Assembly (NCBI GenBank): GCA_021733705.1
Contig: JAIPKF010000060.1
Span: 1 to 8,200 of the forward strand
DNA: 8,200 nucleotides
Direction: 5' to 3'
From: Chthoniobacterales bacterium
GTDB taxonomy: Bacteria; Verrucomicrobiota; Verrucomicrobiia; Chthoniobacterales; UBA6821
Positions within the stretch are counted from its first letter, which is position 1. Every line of letters starts with the position of its first letter. The translations under genes and the position numbers were made by a program. This document shows positions 5,440 through 8,200 of this stretch, piece by piece. The notes beneath the pieces are model-generated. The model saw only the letters and a list, made by a program, of their open reading frames with translations. It did no database searches and was not told the origin of the DNA.

Positions 5440-7815
5440 ATGTTGCTTCATATTTTCATCCTCACCCTTGCTACTCAAGTTCAAGAGCTCCCTTCCGTTC
5501 CTGAAGTGCGACGTGCCATCCCTGTTTCTTCGGAAAGCACCTCCAGGGAGATACCAAGGGCGCCGGAAGTTGAGATGTCACAAGATATTCGCCTTGCTCC
5601 AGTAAAATCTTTAGATCCTCAACAATTGTCCAATGATCAACTGGAAATCGCCGATAGATCTTTTAATCGCAGTGAATTTTCCTTAGCTGCAGCAGAGTAT
5701 AAAAAATTTCTTCTGATGACTTCCCCAGGTCAACTTCGACGAGATCAAGCGCTTTTTAGATTGGGAGAGTGCTATCGTAAAGTTGAAAACAATGTTGCTG
5801 CAGAGGAAATATACCAACAACTTCTCAAAGAATTCTCTTCAGGAGTCTTTGCGGCAGGTGCAGCATATCGACTTGGAGAATACTATCAAAAGCAAAGAGA
5901 GATTCCTAAAGCCATTGTTGCTTTTGAAAAAGTAGATTTGTTTTGTAATGATCCTAAAATTAAAAATAGTGCACTCTATGAACTGGCTCTTTGCTACGAC
6001 CAAGTTGGAAATGATAAAAAAGCTTTAGAAATTTTCAACCACGTTGCTCATGAGGAGGGACCTAACCGTGTTGTTGCTCAGATGGCTGTTGCCCAGCATG
6101 AGGAAAAATTAGGCCATTACGATAAGGCATTAGAACTTTATCAATCAGTCGGAAAAGAAAATTCTGAGAAGGTCGCAGCGGAAGCATTTGTGAAAGCGGG
6201 TATGGTTGCTTATCAAGCTGAAAAAAAAGAAGAAGCATCACACCTTTTCTCTCAAGCAGCTTCACTCTCCAATCCAGGAGATTGGGGAAGCATTGCAGCA
6301 CTTGCCTTAATGAAGGTAGCTTACGAAAAAAAAGATTATCCCCTCGTTCTTAAAAATAGTGATCAAGCAATTGATACTCCTAATGCGGAAGGAAAAACTC
6401 AGGCTCTTTTTTTGACTGCACAAGCCGAGCGGCAGCTAGGAGATTTCAAAAAAGCGCTTTCATTCTACGATCGAGTGATTGCTGAAGCTCCCACTTCTGG
6501 GTCGGCCATGGAGGCCTCCTTTATTCGACTGTTAGTCCTTCATTCACTTAAAGATTCCACCTTACTGATGCAGCTAGAATTATTTTTAAAAAATACCACC
6601 AATGGGTCTCAGAAGATTCAAGCACAGCTTCTCAAGGCTGAAGTTCTTTTTGAGTCAGCCAATTATAAAGCAGCAGCAGAAGCTTATGACGCTCTTCAAA
6701 ACTCAGTTCTCTCTACTGATCTCAAATCAGACACACTTTACAAGGAGGCTTGGGCTTGGAATCAAGCGGGTAATACAAAACAAGCACTTCTTATTTTATC
6801 TCAATGGATCGGAGCATTTCCTCAATCACCAGAGATCCCAACTGCTCTCATTCAACGGGCGATGCTGGAGCAAAAATCAAATAATGAAAAGGATGCTATC
6901 ACCGATTATGAGACTCTTATTACAAAATATCCAAAAGCTCCTGAACGTGAACTAGCCCTACAACAAAAAGCGCTACTGCACGGGCAGCTCCAAGACAACA
7001 AGCAAATGGTGATAACATTTCAGCAATTATTACAGGAGTACCCTCAAACAACTGCTGCTGCACAAGCTCATTTCTGGATAGGATGGTCCTCTTTTGAATC
7101 CAAAGAATATTCTGCTGCAATTCCTTTTTTAGAAAAAGCTCGTTTGCTCGATTGCAAGGAATTTGGGGAGAGAGCAACATTGAGGCTGTTACTTGCTCAT
7201 TACTATTTACAACAATTTAATGAAACCCTTCATGAGGCTGAAACCTTACCTCGTGGGGCTGTTCCACTAGCCGTCGCTCAATGGATGGGCCTTAACGCCT
7301 TTGACCTAGGTAAAATACCACAAGCAGAAAAGTGGCTCTCTCTTGTTGCTAAAAGTAACAACTCAGATCTTATTACAGATGAACTGGAATTAGCATTGGC
7401 TAAGACACTACTCCAAGAAAAAAAACTTCATGAAGCAATAGACCCAGCTACAAAAGCACTCGAATTATCACGAGATCCTCAATCACGTGCAGAAGCTATG
7501 TTAACCTTAGCAACCCTTCAAAAGGGATTAAAAAATTATTCTCAAGCCAATACTTTGGTTCAGGAGACTCTTCTCCTACAACCTGAGGGAAATATCAACA
7601 TGAAAGCACGCCTTCTCTTTGGCGATCTTCTCTTCGCACAGCAAGATTACGATGGCGCTGCCCGTGCGTATCGGGCTATTACTTTATTAACCCAGGATAA
7701 TGGATTATTAAAACAAGCACTACGTCAAGCAGCTGAAGCCTATCGCAACGCAAACAATTCAGTAGAGGCTCAAAAAGCAATGGAGGAGTATGCACGTGTT
7801 GACTCCAAAAAATAA
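5440..7815 (+). CDS. Large TPR-repeat protein, probably periplasmic, in exbBD operon
   Basis: A 791-residue protein built almost wholly of tetratricopeptide-type helix pairs from about residue 67 to the end. Clear units include QALFRLGECYRKVENNVAAEEIYQ, AAYRLGEYYQKQREIPKAIVAF, SALYELALCYDQVGNDKKALEIF, and later LFLTAQAERQLGDFKKALSFYD and ARLLFGDLLFAQQDYDGAARAYR. The N-terminus (MLLHIFILTLA) is a short hydrophobic segment that could be a signal peptide, followed by a Pro-rich linker (about 18-45, PEV and PRAPEV). It lacks the usual basic n-region. ATG 5440 is the only standard start after an in-frame stop at 5407, and AAGG at 5427-5430 serves as ribosome binding site. Position after exbB-exbD points to an adaptor in an envelope motor, comparable to CpoB/YbgF in Tol-Pal but about three times longer. 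TPRs mediate protein contacts; the partner is unknown. No catalytic domain is seen. Confidence 0.88.
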   Translation: MLLHIFILTLATQVQELPSVPEVRRAIPVSSESTSREIPRAPEVEMSQDIRLAPVKSLDPQQLSNDQLEIADRSFNRSEFSLAAAEYKKFLLMTSPGQLRRDQALFRLGECYRKVENNVAAEEIYQQLLKEFSSGVFAAGAAYRLGEYYQKQREIPKAIVAFEKVDLFCNDPKIKNSALYELALCYDQVGNDKKALEIFNHVAHEEGPNRVVAQMAVAQHEEKLGHYDKALELYQSVGKENSEKVAAEAFVKAGMVAYQAEKKEEASHLFSQAASLSNPGDWGSIAALALMKVAYEKKDYPLVLKNSDQAIDTPNAEGKTQALFLTAQAERQLGDFKKALSFYDRVIAEAPTSGSAMEASFIRLLVLHSLKDSTLLMQLELFLKNTTNGSQKIQAQLLKAEVLFESANYKAAAEAYDALQNSVLSTDLKSDTLYKEAWAWNQAGNTKQALLILSQWIGAFPQSPEIPTALIQRAMLEQKSNNEKDAITDYETLITKYPKAPERELALQQKALLHGQLQDNKQMVITFQQLLQEYPQTTAAAQAHFWIGWSSFESKEYSAAIPFLEKARLLDCKEFGERATLRLLLAHYYLQQFNETLHEAETLPRGAVPLAVAQWMGLNAFDLGKIPQAEKWLSLVAKSNNSDLITDELELALAKTLLQEKKLHEAIDPATKALELSRDPQSRAEAMLTLATLQKGLKNYSQANTLVQETLLLQPEGNINMKARLLFGDLLFAQQDYDGAARAYRAITLLTQDNGLLKQALRQAAEAYRNANNSVEAQKAMEEYARVDSKK

Positions 7816-7852
7816 TTTTTCTTGATTGGTTTTTGATTCTTTTTTGTGCTTG

Positions 7853-7957
7853 TTAACCGGAATACTAACCCGGATATTTCCTACTGATCGTAACGAGGAA
7901 GCCGGGAAGCCAGATGGCTAAATCATCGGTTTGTAGATTACGAAATATCATTTTTAA
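7853..7957. repeat. Second, degenerate TTAA-bounded repeat sharing the same end motif
   Basis: Between the convergent TPR and Nudix genes, TTGTTAACCGGAATA (from 7850) resembles the left flank and end of the repeat at 3935 (TTGTTAACCCGAATA). It is followed at 7866-7885 by TAACCCGGATATTTCCTACT, which matches 19 of 20 bases of the inward-reading right end of that repeat. The right side holds GAAATATC (7942-7949) and ends with TTAA (7954-7957), giving a partial inverted match around GATATTTC. A small inner hairpin, AGCC-AGAT-GGCT, lies at 7908-7919. The right part overlaps the last codons of the Nudix gene. The unit is best read as a shorter, decayed or nested relative of the first repeat. The right boundary is uncertain. 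Confidence 0.5.
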
Positions 7958-8200
7958 GCAATGCAGCGAGACGCTTTACGGCACGACCTATTTTGCGATC
8001 CTCCATAAGCTCTAAAGCTTCGTTCAGTGGAAGGAGTCTACGAAGACGAAAATGTTCTTCTGGCCAAGCTCCAAGTAACTTATAGATTTTCAAAGCATAG
8101 AGCTGTAAGAAGCGTCCGTTACTCATCTGACAGCGAATATGAATATCAGTTCGAATTGTGCCTAGTACCCCCCCCTCTTCGACAGCCTCCATTAAAGCTA
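7938..8200 (-). CDS. Nudix hydrolase, C-terminal part (cut by window end)
   Basis: The minus-strand frame is open to the window edge, so the gene starts beyond 8200; the ATG at 8192 is internal. The first visible residues, ALMEAVEEGGVLG, match the second half of the Nudix box (REUXEEXGU), with the two adjacent metal-binding Glu retained but Met where Arg is usual. The rest (QLYALKIYKLLGAWPEEHFRLRR in two strands, then LPLNEALELMED) resembles the end of diphosphoinositol-polyphosphate-phosphohydrolase-like Nudix proteins, with a conserved W-P-E...R-RR segment and closing helix. Such enzymes cleave nucleoside diphosphates linked to another moiety; the substrate cannot be predicted. A run of eight G on this strand (8168-8175) falls inside the Nudix box. 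The stop codon and last residues (LKNDIS) overlap the repeat-like sequence. It is convergent with the TPR gene, 122 bases apart. Confidence 0.68.
   Translation of the reverse strand, partial: ALMEAVEEGGVLGTIRTDIHIRCQMSNGRFLQLYALKIYKLLGAWPEEHFRLRRLLPLNEALELMEDRKIGRAVKRLAALLKNDIS

Noticed and set aside
7805..7834. Terminator after the TPR gene: CCAA, TTGG, then five T
   Set aside because: Only four pairs with a 17-base A/T-rich loop; too weak to call.

Overview
The window is gene-dense DNA from a Gram-negative (diderm) bacterium with moderate-to-low GC, judged by eye from AT-rich codons and many A/T runs. The diderm call rests on an ExbB/ExbD-type proton channel pair followed by a large, apparently exported TPR protein. 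The ExbB-ExbD-TPR order, a SufR-like regulator and a GlnP/GlnQ-type ABC pair without a binding protein would fit the Verrucomicrobiota/Chlamydiota side of the PVC group. No ribosomal or other marker gene is present, so that placement is a weak inference.

Layout. (1) 1-3894, all on +, closely spaced: the 3' part of a SufR-like winged-helix regulator whose cluster cysteines are mostly missing, then galE (UDP-glucose 4-epimerase), a TatD-family metal-dependent hydrolase, a polar amino-acid ABC permease and its ATPase. The gaps are 7, 37 and 2 bases, and the last pair overlaps by 4 bases, so this looks like one transcription unit of functionally unrelated genes. (2) 3895-4183, non-coding: a weak terminator-like hairpin, then a striking 187-bp near-perfectly symmetrical palindrome bounded by TTAA at both ends, then a hairpin that would hide the ribosome binding site of the next gene. 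(3) 4184-7815 on +: ExbB/TolQ-like channel protein, ExbD/TolR-like partner and a 791-residue TPR protein, very likely an operon for an energised envelope machine. (4) 7816-7937 and slightly beyond: a second, shorter and degenerate TTAA-bounded sequence sharing the end motif of the first. (5) 7938-8200 on -: the C-terminal part of a Nudix hydrolase, cut by the window end and convergent with the TPR gene.

How the parts work together. ExbB and ExbD would form an inner-membrane proton-driven motor. The TPR protein is probably a periplasmic adaptor, in the manner of CpoB/YbgF in the Tol-Pal system, but no TonB, TolA, TolB, Pal or receptor gene lies in the window. The ABC pair would import an amino acid using a binding protein encoded elsewhere. 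The most unusual material is the pair of TTAA-bounded palindromic repeats, which look like non-autonomous mobile elements (MITE-like). No complete new biological system can be demonstrated here; the remaining genes are recognisable families.
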